Origin: JACRDG01 sp963760985
GTDB lineage: Bacteria > Desulfobacterota > Desulfomonilia > Desulfomonilales > Desulfomonilaceae
DNA: 64,000 bases
Reading direction: 5' to 3'
NCBI GenBank assembly: GCA_963760985.1
Contig: CAVXFM010000017.1
Span: 655,272-719,271, forward strand
In this document: positions 28,051-36,641 of the stretch, one piece after another
How the letters are laid out: each line of letters starts with the position of its first letter
How positions within the stretch are numbered: position 1 is the stretch's first letter
Program-made: the position numbers and the translations under genes
Notes under the pieces: model-generated
Databases searched by the model: none
Seen by the model: only the letters and a program-made list of their open reading frames with translations
What the model was told of the DNA's origin: nothing

Positions 28051-29610
28051 ATGACAGAAAACACAGCGGAATCTCATTCCCCGAATCCCGGGATCGTGTT
28101 CCTCATCGGAGCCGGCCCAGGGGATCCGGGTCTGATAACGGTAAAGGGCCTGGAAAAGATACGTTCGGCAGACGTGGTCGTGTACGACTATCTTGCCGGT
28201 CAGCAGGTGGTGCAGGAGGCCAAGCCTTCCGCAGAGCTGATCTATGTGGGCAAGAAGGGCCGGGATCACACGGTCGAACAGCCTGACATCAACCAAATCC
28301 TCGTGGCCAAAGCGCGTGAAGGCAAGACTGTCGCACGACTCAAGGGCGGCGATCCTTACGTATTCGGCAGGGGAGGGGAAGAAGCTGAAGAACTGGCTGC
28401 GGCCGGCATTCCCTTTGAAGTGGTGCCGGGCGTGACCTCAGCAGTGGCAGCGCCTGCGTATGCGGGCATTCCTGTGACTCACCGCGATCATGCGTCCTTG
28501 GTCACGTTCATCACCGGTCACGAGGACCCGACCAAAGAGGAATCGGCGATTGATTGGGCTGTTCTGGCCCGCAATCCGGGAACGCTGGTCTTTCTCATGG
28601 GCGTGAAGAACCTTCCCACCATTACGCGATCCCTGATCGCGCACGGGAAGCCCGCGGACACGCCTGCTGCACTGGTGAGATGGGGCACGACTCCCGGCCA
28701 GGTCTCGCTCATTTCCAATCTGAACGATATTCCGGACGAGGCACAGCGGCGGAACATGAAGGCTCCTGCCGTGCTCGTGGTGGGATCTGTGGTCTCTTTG
28801 GCCCCGACGCTGGGATGGTTTGAAAAGAAGCCGCTGTTCGGCAAGAGAATCATTATCACCCGCAGCCGCGAACAATCGAGAAAAATGGCTGATCGGATCT
28901 CGGAGCTGGGTGGGGAGCCGATCCTTTTCCCCACCATACAGATAGTGCCACCCTCGGATATCACGGCCCTGGATGATGCCATACGGAGAGCCGGGGAGTT
29001 TGATTGGGTGGTGTTTACGTCAGTCAACGGCGTGGAACGGTTCTTCCGGCGTTTCTTTGAAATTAGGGAAGATATCCGGGAACTGGCCGGCCCGCGCCTC
29101 GGTGCGATCGGCCCGGTGACTGCGGCAGAAATCCGCAAGCATGGTCTCAAGGTGGATCTGCTGGCCAAGGAGTTCGTCGCGGAAGGTATGCTGGAAATGC
29201 TCTCTGACGCGGACGTGCGTGGCAAGCGCTTTCTCATTCCGCGTGCGGAAAAGGCTCGCGAGATTCTGCCGGAAACCCTCTCCCAGCGGGGCGGCGAAGT
29301 GGAAGTCGTTTCCGTGTACCGGACGGTCCTGCCTGACAGCTCTGACATCGCAGCGGCACGGGACTCGCTGGAACGAAGAGACGTACACGCGGTCACTTTT
29401 ACCTCGTCTTCCACGGTGACGCATTTTGTACAGATGCTCGGGACAGGGGAGGTGCCTGCACTCCTGGATGGTGTAGTGGTCGCGTCCATCGGGCCGGTCA
29501 CCTCGGCCACGTTGAAGGAAAACGGTCTGCCGGTTCATGTGGAAGCAGCGGAATACACCATAGACGGACTGGTAAGCGCATTGGCAAAGCACTTTGGCCA
29601 TACAAAGTAG
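28051..29610 (+). CDS. cobA-hemD: Uroporphyrinogen-III C-methyltransferase / uroporphyrinogen-III synthase fusion
   Basis: Encodes 519 residues. Residues 1-~250 are the SAM-dependent methyltransferase (GAGPGDPGLITVKGLE, GGDPYVFGRGGEEAEEL, AYAGIPVTHRDHA, LVFLMGVKNL) that makes precorrin-2. Residues ~265-519 are a HemD domain (KRIIITRSREQSRKM, WVVFTSVNGVERFF, VTFTSSSTVTHF) that closes the ring to uroporphyrinogen III. Such CobA-HemD fusions are common in anaerobes. It completes the pathway from hemA to precorrin-2 within this operon. A GGAAGG ribosome site precedes the ATG. Confidence 0.93.
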   Translation: MTENTAESHSPNPGIVFLIGAGPGDPGLITVKGLEKIRSADVVVYDYLAGQQVVQEAKPSAELIYVGKKGRDHTVEQPDINQILVAKAREGKTVARLKGGDPYVFGRGGEEAEELAAAGIPFEVVPGVTSAVAAPAYAGIPVTHRDHASLVTFITGHEDPTKEESAIDWAVLARNPGTLVFLMGVKNLPTITRSLIAHGKPADTPAALVRWGTTPGQVSLISNLNDIPDEAQRRNMKAPAVLVVGSVVSLAPTLGWFEKKPLFGKRIIITRSREQSRKMADRISELGGEPILFPTIQIVPPSDITALDDAIRRAGEFDWVVFTSVNGVERFFRRFFEIREDIRELAGPRLGAIGPVTAAEIRKHGLKVDLLAKEFVAEGMLEMLSDADVRGKRFLIPRAEKAREILPETLSQRGGEVEVVSVYRTVLPDSSDIAAARDSLERRDVHAVTFTSSSTVTHFVQMLGTGEVPALLDGVVVASIGPVTSATLKENGLPVHVEAAEYTIDGLVSALAKHFGHTK

Positions 29611-29617
29611 GATGAGC

Positions 29618-29668
29618 GTGCCTCTGGCCTACGTGGAAACGGGAGAGGCACTGCTGGCAAGCCAGCAG
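29618..29668. terminator. Two hairpins at the end of the tetrapyrrole operon
   Basis: An 8-bp stem GTGCCTCT/AGAGGCAC (29618-29625 with 29644-29651) is followed by CTGCTGG-CAAG-CCAGCAG (29651-29668), a 7-bp GC-rich stem with a four-base loop. They share base 29651, so the two could be alternatives. They sit between the convergent cobA-hemD and glycosyltransferase genes. No T-run follows, so termination is inferred. Confidence 0.4.
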
Positions 29669-29755
29669 CGAAGACCTGGGGGTATACCGCAAGAAAAAGA
29701 CCTGTTCTACGCTATGTCCTGAAGTTTTTGTCGGGCCTTTGCTGCCCGCACGCGA

Positions 29756-30949
29756 TTATGAACGCGTCACACCCGTTGCGGTCGGGGTAATTCTCGCGGC
29801 GTCCCGCAGAATTTCGAGCATGGCCCGGTGATTGTTTTCCAGCGTATAGTGCGACGCGGTTTGCCGTGCCGCGTCAGATGCTCGTTGCAACAGACGCGTG
29901 TCCAGAAACCGCTGCATGGCAGAAGCCATCTCGTCGATATCTCTCGGGTCTTTCAGGACTGCGCCATCCACGCCTTCGGTGATGATGCCCGCGGCGCCGT
30001 TGAACTGCGTGGTGATCGCGGGAAGCCCGGCAGCCATGGCCTCGAAAACCACCAGAGAGCACGTGTCGTAAAAGGTAGGCAGGATGAACACATCGCAGGC
30101 CCGGTACAAGGCCTCGGGTTCTTTGGTAGAGCCGGGAAACACGACTTTTCCGCCTAGATCCAGGCTTTCCACCAAGCGAGACACCGCAGGGGAGGGCGGA
30201 CGGCCTACCACTACCACGCCCCACCCTGTGGAACCTATCTTCTCGCGGAGCCTTCCCGCTGCTTCCACCAGGTATCGGACTCCTTTTTTCCGGAAATCAT
30301 ACGCCATGAAGAGAAACAGGACGTCCTCGTGCCCGAATCCGAGCCCATGCCGGACCTCCGCGCCACGATTCAGGTCTGTCCGGCCGAAACGGGCCTGATC
30401 GATTCCGTTGTACACAAGGCGGATGCTTTCCTTGTCCACGTGGAAATAGTCGGCCATATCCTGGCGTACCATGTCAGCTATTGCAATAATCACAGGACGT
30501 TGTGACATCCTGAACGGAGCGGATTCGATCCAGGCCCTGGCATAGTATTTCGGCGTAGCACACAGAGCCAGCCGTTTGAAGAACCGTAGTATCGGATTGC
30601 GCACTGCCTGGAGTTTTCGCATACTGCTGAGATAATGGACCCCGCCGTGGCTCTGGTACACGTTCATGACCAGCGTGTTCCCGAATCCCAGGATCACGTC
30701 GAATCGTTCCTGACTCACCATCCGGCTATGGCGAAACGCGAAATCCAGGATGCGTATGGACGGCGGCACCCATCGAGGAAGTCGTGGAATCGGATGAAAT
30801 ACCGCCTGAGCAGGCTCTCCGTCCCAGGAGTGGCCGTAAAGGTGAACCTCCCATCCTTCCGAAACGAGAGTCCGTGCCAACTCAACCGCGTATGATTCCG
30901 CACCGCCGGCAAAACGACCGAAATTCTCCAAGGCAAGGGCGATCTTCAT
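29756..30949 (-). CDS. Glycosyltransferase family 4 (LPS core, WaaG-like)
   Basis: Encodes 397 residues of GT-B fold. The N-terminal donor/acceptor loop reads ALENFGRFAGGAESYAVELA. The C-terminal domain has FLFMAYDFRKKGVRYLVEA, VVVVGRPPSP and the nucleotide-sugar E-x7-E motif region FEAMAAGLPAITTQFNGAAG. It resembles WaaG-type LPS core glucosyltransferases. It starts 6 bases after the end of the family 2 glycosyltransferase gene, so the two are probably an operon for outer-core sugars. Confidence 0.85.
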   Translation of the reverse strand: MKIALALENFGRFAGGAESYAVELARTLVSEGWEVHLYGHSWDGEPAQAVFHPIPRLPRWVPPSIRILDFAFRHSRMVSQERFDVILGFGNTLVMNVYQSHGGVHYLSSMRKLQAVRNPILRFFKRLALCATPKYYARAWIESAPFRMSQRPVIIAIADMVRQDMADYFHVDKESIRLVYNGIDQARFGRTDLNRGAEVRHGLGFGHEDVLFLFMAYDFRKKGVRYLVEAAGRLREKIGSTGWGVVVVGRPPSPAVSRLVESLDLGGKVVFPGSTKEPEALYRACDVFILPTFYDTCSLVVFEAMAAGLPAITTQFNGAAGIITEGVDGAVLKDPRDIDEMASAMQRFLDTRLLQRASDAARQTASHYTLENNHRAMLEILRDAARITPTATGVTRS

Positions 30950-30955
30950 GAATAC

Positions 30956-31768
30956 TTACCGATCCGTGCCGGGCAGCGTCGTGGTCTGCTCAGGATCAAG
31001 TCCCTTTTCCCATGCCTTGGCGTGCTTCAGGAACACGTAGAACGCGCTGTTCATGGCTATTACGACACCGGGTATGCCATCGAGAATGCCGAGCTTCCAC
31101 ACCGCGCATTCGAGAAATTTTCCTACTGCGTGGAACAGGCCAAGCATGACGTACCATCCGGGAGCTGCAGTGGGCCGGTGCTCAGCGGTGACGTTCGAGA
31201 ACCGATTGATCGTCTCAATCTGGTCGAAGATGTCGCGATACACGAAATGCAGCAACGGATGTTTCAGCTCTTGGATCCTTCCGGACACTTCCAGCTTCTC
31301 GTGCAGACCGTCTCCGACCCATTGACCGTGACCTCGGCGTACCACCCGGACCTTTCTGTCCGGGTACCAGCCCCCGTGACGTATCCACCGGTTCAGGTAC
31401 CGGCTGAGTCTGGGCACGGAGAATCCGTTCACGCCAGCCTCCGCGTTCCTGATCGCCTGCAAGATCTCCCCTTGGGACTCCTGAGACAAAGCCTCGTCCG
31501 CGTCGAGGTTGAGAATCCACTCTCCGCTGGCCGCTTCCAGGGCAATCTGTTTCTGTCGGACATAGCCTGTCCACTCATGATGCACGACCCGTGCCCCGGC
31601 CGCCACACAGATTTCTTGTGTGGCGTCTGTACTCCCTGAGTCCACCACTACCACCTCGTCGCAGAACGCGGTGGACCGAAGTAGCCTCGGGATACGATCA
31701 GCCTCGTTCTTCGCGATGACGACCACGGACAGCAAGGGAGCGTGTGGAGGATTCGTACGATCAGTCAT
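30956..31768 (-). CDS. Glycosyltransferase family 2 (WaaE/KdtX-like)
   Basis: Encodes 270 residues from the ATG at 31768; another in-frame ATG at 31828 would add 20 residues, and neither has a clear ribosome site. The GT-A core reads LLSVVVIAKNEADRIPRLL, VVVDSGSTDATQEI and the metal-binding LNLDADEALS, followed by RHGGWYPDRKVRVVRRG and LHEKLEV. That pattern is typical of WaaE/KdtX LPS inner-core transferases. A hydrophobic C-terminal segment may touch the membrane. Confidence 0.82.
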   Translation of the reverse strand: MTDRTNPPHAPLLSVVVIAKNEADRIPRLLRSTAFCDEVVVVDSGSTDATQEICVAAGARVVHHEWTGYVRQKQIALEAASGEWILNLDADEALSQESQGEILQAIRNAEAGVNGFSVPRLSRYLNRWIRHGGWYPDRKVRVVRRGHGQWVGDGLHEKLEVSGRIQELKHPLLHFVYRDIFDQIETINRFSNVTAEHRPTAAPGWYVMLGLFHAVGKFLECAVWKLGILDGIPGVVIAMNSAFYVFLKHAKAWEKGLDPEQTTTLPGTDR

Positions 31769-31882
31769 GGGCGCATGGTCGGCAAGACAATATTGGTGTC
31801 GAGTTGCGAAAAAACCACCGGCGTCCATGAGTTAACATAATATATCTTATCGGACCTTCGATATGGGGCATGAGGGGGCCTT

Positions 31883-32215
31883 TCAGTTCACACTGCGGTT
31901 CACGGGATTCACCTGAACCTCGATGCCGATGGTCTTGATCAGGTTGGCCATGGTCTGGGCAGCATCGTACGGCCCGTGAGCCACCGCACACGAGCCTAAA
32001 TGATCCACCTCCCAAGCTACGGCAAAGGCTTGCTCTTCATCAATCCCCAACGCCAGCATGGTGACTTCCATCACCTCCTGGTACGTGTTGTGATCGTTGT
32101 CAATGATGCGGACCTCGTAGAGATCCTTATCATCCGCGGGGTCTTTCCCGTCTCCCCGGTTGCCTATGTTGACGTTGGGAACACGTCGCTCGGTGTAAAA
32201 CTCACAGATGTCCAT
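31883..32215 (-). CDS. ClpS-like adaptor protein
   Basis: Encodes 110 residues. From about residue 28 it reads LYEVRIIDNDHNTYQEVMEVTML, then ALGIDEEQAFAVAWEVDHLG, and AVAHGPYDAAQTMANLIKTIG. These match the ClpS fold, with the DxxNT motif that binds N-degron residues in the D-N-D-H-N-T stretch. ClpS delivers substrates to ClpAP. The start at 32215 lies inside the end of the tandem-ACT gene (14-base overlap), and no clpA is visible. It could be a genuine ClpS or a ClpS-fold protein with another partner. Confidence 0.7.
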   Translation of the reverse strand: MDICEFYTERRVPNVNIGNRGDGKDPADDKDLYEVRIIDNDHNTYQEVMEVTMLALGIDEEQAFAVAWEVDHLGSCAVAHGPYDAAQTMANLIKTIGIEVQVNPVNRSVN

Positions 32216-32696
32216 CGGGAAACAGCGCGAGGGCTTTATCCATGTCGGATACCCGGAAAATGAAGAGCGCGGATTCACTGTCGGAAAAACCTGACCCGTA
32301 GGTGTACCAGATATTGATTCCCGCGTCTCCGAACATTCGGGAAACCGTGTTGAGCATACCCGGCTTGTTGTCCAGGACCAGCCCGATGACATCGTGAACC
32401 TTCACCTGGTAACCCGCCTTGTTCAACACGTCCACGGCTCTGCCGGGATTGTCCGTGATCAATCTGATCATCGAGTAATTGGCCGATTCCTTGAGTATGG
32501 CTTCGTAATACTCCAAGGGAGCCACACGCCTTCCTGTTTGGCTCCGCACATCGTAAAGAGCCTGCAGGTACTCGTTGGCATCCTGTATGCTCATCGCCTC
32601 GATGTTCACGTGCTCTACTCTTAGCGTGTCGGTCAATTTGGCCAGTTCGCCGGGAGCATCGGCAAGCATGACTTCGAGTTGCTTCTTGATTGGCAT
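32202..32696 (-). CDS. Tandem ACT-domain protein
   Basis: Encodes 164 residues from the ATG at 32696 (AGGAG upstream). Two ACT repeats are visible: QLEVMLADAPGELAKLTDTL … VNIEAMSI at residues 5-45, and DVIGLVLDNKPGMLNTVSRMF … INIWYTYGSG in the second half, with LITDNPGRAVDVLNKAGY between. Such proteins bind amino acids and act as allosteric partners. The end overlaps the start of the ClpS-like gene, so the two are co-translated. Confidence 0.8.
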   Translation of the reverse strand: MPIKKQLEVMLADAPGELAKLTDTLRVEHVNIEAMSIQDANEYLQALYDVRSQTGRRVAPLEYYEAILKESANYSMIRLITDNPGRAVDVLNKAGYQVKVHDVIGLVLDNKPGMLNTVSRMFGDAGINIWYTYGSGFSDSESALFIFRVSDMDKALALFPDGHL

Positions 32697-33106
32697 CGCT
32701 GTCTCCTGAGATCTCGAATTATACCCGTTGAGCGGCCCTGCAGGCCCCCGAACCTTCTGAACGCGCACGCGGGCGCACGTACGCGTGCTGCAACGCGAAG
32801 CGCGTGGTCAGCGCCCTCGCAATCAACTTCTCGCGGCCCTTTGGCCCTGGAGGGCCAGTGCACACTTCTCTCGCGTGGTCCTTATTATGCCTGAATTTGC
32901 CACGCTCTCAACGGAAAATATTCGTTCTCTGCGCTCACGACACGAAATCCGGCTTTTATCCACATCTTCATCGTAGTGAACCGCTGTCCCGTGCGAGCGG
33001 GGACTTGCTTGAAGGAAATCGGTCGAGATTCCGCAGCTCAGGATTCATGAGAATTCGGTTACTCCCAAAGTTCTCCTTTTAATATGAGCCCCTGGGCGCG
33101 ATAATC
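32697..33106. other. 410-base gap between divergent ACT and MgtE_N/CBS genes
   Basis: No gene seen. The part near 32760-32800 is rich in alternating GCGC/CGCA steps. I looked for metal riboswitch cores expected before magnesium or manganese transporter genes and could not find one. Confidence 0.4.
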
Positions 33107-34492
33107 ATGGATCTGTCAGAACCATCGCCTTTGAGCAGCCAGCAGGGGTTCGGGGCCGAATCATTCCTTGTATTCAAGACCCGAGACACCAGGTCGCAAT
33201 CACTCATCCTGTTACCGGAGGCCCGGGTGGAAGACACTCGCACAACGTCCTGCTATTTGAGCGAGCTGCTCGGCAACAGGGTTCGTTCCTCCGGGAAGGA
33301 AGCTGTGGGCAAGGTCGTCGATCTCATGGTCGATCTGGACCTGCCGCAGCCCGAGGTAATAGGTCTGGTGTATCGCGCTCGCTGGTCTCGGCAGAGATGG
33401 TCCGTCCCCTGGTCGGAGGTCGTGCCGGTCCTCCCTGGTGAGATTCAGTTGAAACCGGAGGCTCAGCCTTCAGTGCTTGCGCTTGAGGCATCTCGTTCCT
33501 CTTCTTTGATCTTCTTGCACGATTTTCTCCTGGACAAGCAGATTGTTGACATTGATGGCGCGAAGCTCGAGCGGGTCAACGACCTTCATTTCGTAGGAAG
33601 CAACGGCAAGCTCAGGCTCGTCAAAGTGGATGTGGGGTTCCGAGGTCTTCTGAGACGACTGGGATTTGAAGACCAGGCAGTCCGGTTCTGCCAATGGTTT
33701 TTCGACTACACCTTAAAGGAACGCTTCATCGCATGGAACTACGTGCAGCCCCTGGCCGATCCGAACCGGCTCCGACTCCAGATCCCGCAAAGTAGACTCG
33801 CCAAACTGCACCCCGCTGACCTGGCCGACTTGATCGAAGACATGGACATACACGAGCGCGCCGCAGTGGTTGAATCGCTCAACAGAGAGGTGCTCGCGGA
33901 CGCGCTGGAAGAAATGGACCCAAGGGTTCAGGTGTCCATCATGCGAGGACTTGAGCCGGAAAAGGCTGCGGACATCATCGAAGAAATGTCACCGGACGAG
34001 GCTGCCGACCTGATTGCAGATCTCCCCAAAGACACTGCTTCGGTCATTTTCAGAGAGCTGGACGACGAATACGAGGAACAGGTCAAGGGACTGCTCGAGC
34101 ACGAAGAGGACGAAGCTGGCGGTCTGATGACCACCCAATTCGTCGCACTTCCCCCTGACAAGACTATCGTGGACGCCCTGGCCTATCTCAAACAAAATGC
34201 CGATAAAATAGACGTGATCTATTATATTTACGTGACAAACGAGGCATCTGAGCTTCTGGGCGTTATCACCCTGAAGGAACTCCTCACCAATGAGATCTTC
34301 ACTCCCTTGGGACGAATCATGGCCACGCGGCTCATCACCGCAAAGCTGGACGATGCAGCGGATACGGTGGCAGATCTCTTAGGGAAATATGGTTTTCGCG
34401 CTATACCCGTGGTGGATGAAGAGAATCGGCTAAAAGGGGTTATCCGCTTCAAGACGATTCTGGAAATTATTGCGCCTCACCTTGGGAAATAG
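33107..34492 (+). CDS. PRC-barrel / MgtE N-domain / CBS-pair protein without transport domain
   Basis: Encodes 461 residues. The N-terminal half contains two PRC-barrel-like stretches (LSELLGNRVRSSGKEAVGKV and LLDKQIVDIDGAKLERVNDL). An MgtE-type N domain of helical repeats follows (HPADLADLIEDMD, EEMSPDEAADLIADLPKD). Two CBS motifs end the protein (MTTQFVALPPDKTIVDAL, MATRLITAKLDDAADTVADL). The MgtE channel helices are absent, so it cannot itself transport. The NRAMP-like gene follows directly; this pairing suggests a soluble metal or nucleotide sensor that gates the transporter. Confidence 0.85.
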   Translation: MDLSEPSPLSSQQGFGAESFLVFKTRDTRSQSLILLPEARVEDTRTTSCYLSELLGNRVRSSGKEAVGKVVDLMVDLDLPQPEVIGLVYRARWSRQRWSVPWSEVVPVLPGEIQLKPEAQPSVLALEASRSSSLIFLHDFLLDKQIVDIDGAKLERVNDLHFVGSNGKLRLVKVDVGFRGLLRRLGFEDQAVRFCQWFFDYTLKERFIAWNYVQPLADPNRLRLQIPQSRLAKLHPADLADLIEDMDIHERAAVVESLNREVLADALEEMDPRVQVSIMRGLEPEKAADIIEEMSPDEAADLIADLPKDTASVIFRELDDEYEEQVKGLLEHEEDEAGGLMTTQFVALPPDKTIVDALAYLKQNADKIDVIYYIYVTNEASELLGVITLKELLTNEIFTPLGRIMATRLITAKLDDAADTVADLLGKYGFRAIPVVDEENRLKGVIRFKTILEIIAPHLGK

Positions 34493-34510
34493 CTATCGGG
34501 AGCGTTGCAA

Positions 34511-35800
34511 GTGACAGAAGGGATACATACGTCCGCTCCGAGCACTCTCCGGAGTCGGCTCAGCACACGTTGGATAGCTTTGTGGGGATTCCTGGTCCTC
34601 ATGGGACCTGGGATTATCACCTCCAACGTCGACAATGACGCGGGCGGCATAGCGACCTATTCCCTGGCAGGAGCCGGATTTGGTATGACTATGCTTTGGA
34701 CGCTCGTCCCGATTGCGTTCCTCCTTATCATCATTCAGGAGATGGGAGCACGGATGGCCGTCGTCTCCGGTAAGGGTCTTTCGGACCTGATCCGTGAGCG
34801 GTACGGTGTGAAATGCGCTTTTTACATGATGATAGTGCTCATCCTGAATAACCTGGGAAACACCCTCGCTGAGTTCGCGGGAATCGCAGCAGCCCTGGAG
34901 ATTTTTGGGGTATCACGGTACATCTCGGTTCCCGTGAGTATTCTGTTCTTGCTGTGGCTGGTAGTCAAAGGCACGTACGGGTCAGTGGAGAAGGTGTTCC
35001 TCACCGCGTGCCTGTTTTACGTGGCCTATATTGTTGCGGGGTTTCTTGTCCGACCGGATTGGAGTGCGGTCGCGGCATCCCTCGCGTCGCCGACCGTGAA
35101 ACTGGAAAGCGACTTTCTGGTGATGCTCGTCGGACTGGTCGGGACCACCATCGCTCCGTGGATGATGTTCTATCTCCAGGCCTCCATAGTGGATAAAGGT
35201 CTCTCTATCCATGACCTGAAAGCGGTGCGCATGGACGTGATCACCGGATCGGTGGTCGTCAATGTGGTGGCGTTCTTTATCATCCTCGCGTGTGCCGCGA
35301 CGCTGTTCAAAGCAGGCATAAAGATCAACAGTGCGGAAGAAGCTGCCATGGCCTTGAAACCCTTGGCCGGGGATTACTGTACGTGGCTCTTCGCGTTTGG
35401 CTTGCTGAACGCCTCGTTGTTCGCCGCGTCCATCTTGCCGCTGTCGACTGCATACACGGTGTGTGAGGCGTTCGGATGGGAATCGAGTCTGGACCAGAAA
35501 TTCTCTCAGGCTCCACAGTTCTACACTTTGTATTGTTTTATCGTTCTGTTCTCAGGACTCGTGATCCTCGCACCGAACCTGCCTCTCGTCCCGATCATGT
35601 TCATCTCACAAGTCCTCAACGGCCTGGTTCTCCCCGCTGTGCTTATCTTCATGATCCTGTTGAGCAACGACCCTGAGGTCATGAAGGAGCATACCAACGG
35701 TTTGTTTCTCAATATCGTTTCATGGGCGTCCTTTGTCATTCTGGTAGTGCTCAGCATCTTGATGATCGTGTTCATGTTCACCGGCTCCATGAAGGCCTGA
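34511..35800 (+). CDS. NRAMP-family divalent metal transporter with diverged metal site
   Basis: Encodes 429 residues with about 11 membrane helices. The GTG at 34511 is preferred over the TTG at 34505 because GGGAG then lies 9 bases upstream. The first helix reads GPGIITSNVDNDAGGIAT instead of the canonical DPGN motif. The sixth-helix site reads TIAPWMMFYL instead of the MPH motif. Both changes affect the residues that coordinate Mn/Fe in classical NRAMPs. The protein may therefore prefer another metal, such as magnesium in NRMT-type relatives. It follows the PRC/MgtE_N/CBS gene by about 20 bases. Confidence 0.85.
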   Translation: MTEGIHTSAPSTLRSRLSTRWIALWGFLVLMGPGIITSNVDNDAGGIATYSLAGAGFGMTMLWTLVPIAFLLIIIQEMGARMAVVSGKGLSDLIRERYGVKCAFYMMIVLILNNLGNTLAEFAGIAAALEIFGVSRYISVPVSILFLLWLVVKGTYGSVEKVFLTACLFYVAYIVAGFLVRPDWSAVAASLASPTVKLESDFLVMLVGLVGTTIAPWMMFYLQASIVDKGLSIHDLKAVRMDVITGSVVVNVVAFFIILACAATLFKAGIKINSAEEAAMALKPLAGDYCTWLFAFGLLNASLFAASILPLSTAYTVCEAFGWESSLDQKFSQAPQFYTLYCFIVLFSGLVILAPNLPLVPIMFISQVLNGLVLPAVLIFMILLSNDPEVMKEHTNGLFLNIVSWASFVILVVLSILMIVFMFTGSMKA

Positions 35801-36250
35801 TTTCCTCGCCCTCCCCTTTCACCGCAGCACCCTGGCGCGGGGACCACAGGCTTTCTTACGAGCAAGGGCTTGCGCATGGTCATGTCCCAAAAGGACGAGT
35901 CCGACCGTCTGATACCGATTCGCTTGTGCATTCATATGACAATTTGCTGCAGGCTTGAGACTGGCGATCTCATTCGCCACGGACGACGCAAAGCCGTCTC
36001 GTCACTTCGCTCATGAGGCCCCTAGCCCTACGGTCTTGCTCGTGTGAACCCGAATCGGCATGATCTCCGGAACCTGACACGTGGTGAACCTAAAGCCGCC
36101 TCAACAAACGGTGGTGGCGACCGAGGACTCCCGTGCCATGGTGCTACTATCACCCTCCCCTCAGATATTGTTCTTGGGAGCCGTACAATTCCTGTGCGCG
36201 CTCAACCACGCGCATGAACGAAGGCAGCTCTGGTACTGGGATAGGACCGC
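35801..36250. other. 450-base non-coding stretch after the NRAMP gene
   Basis: Open frames exist but none has a ribosome site, a recognisable domain or coding-type codon use. I see no clear terminator or repeat in it. Confidence 0.4.
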
Positions 36251-36433
36251 ATGGCCGCCAAATCCGGATTCAAAACGCCTTTTCCTGGCCATCGATGTTA
36301 CGCGTGTGGCAGCGCACAGGTATCAAGAGGGGACGGTCTTCCCGCGTGCTGCCAGTGCGGCCTTGGCCAAGGTGTTGCGGAAAACCCTCACGAACTGTGC
36401 GTTCCACGCGTGGACACACTTGGTGAGGTGTGA
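36251..36433 (+). CDS. Possible 60-residue zinc-ribbon-like protein
   Basis: ATG at 36251 with AGGA 5 bases upstream. The product carries RCYACGSAQVSRGDGLP followed by CCQCGLG, a CxxC…CxxC pattern with about 14 residues between the pairs, then a short tail. Codon use is unremarkable and a longer overlapping frame exists. It could be a small zinc-binding protein or a chance frame. Confidence 0.25.
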   Translation: MAAKSGFKTPFPGHRCYACGSAQVSRGDGLPACCQCGLGQGVAENPHELCVPRVDTLGEV

Positions 36434-36605
36434 GCGGGAACCGCTGAGATTCGGGGCAGAAGCAGGCGTAACCTTCCGAAAAGGAGTCCTATCATATCAT
36501 GGGCTTACTCAATACAGGGCCGCGCCAAGGGGCACCCTCCTCGCAATGTTTGAGTTATAATATACGCTAATTCAATATGTTATAACTATTTCTTAAAGTA
36601 TTTTC

Positions 36606-36634
36606 TTGACTTTTGATTCTGCTTAGCCTATATT
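36606..36634 (+). promoter_or_regulatory. Strong sigma-70-type promoter with no gene downstream
   Basis: TTGACT (36606-36611), a spacer of exactly 17 bases, then TATATT (36629-36634). The surroundings are A/T-rich unlike the rest of the window. The start predicted 7-9 bases after the -10 box is about 36641-36643. No ribosome site or open frame follows for over 500 bases. Confidence 0.6.
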
Positions 36635-36641
36635 CTCGACC

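Noticed and set aside
32697..33106. Possible magnesium or manganese riboswitch before the metal-transport genes
   Set aside because: I could not find the conserved cores of the M-box or yybP-ykoY classes.
36081..36560. 159-codon open frame in the region before the small RNA
   Set aside because: No ribosome site, no recognisable domain and irregular codon use; a shorter overlapping frame with two CxxC pairs is a slightly better candidate.
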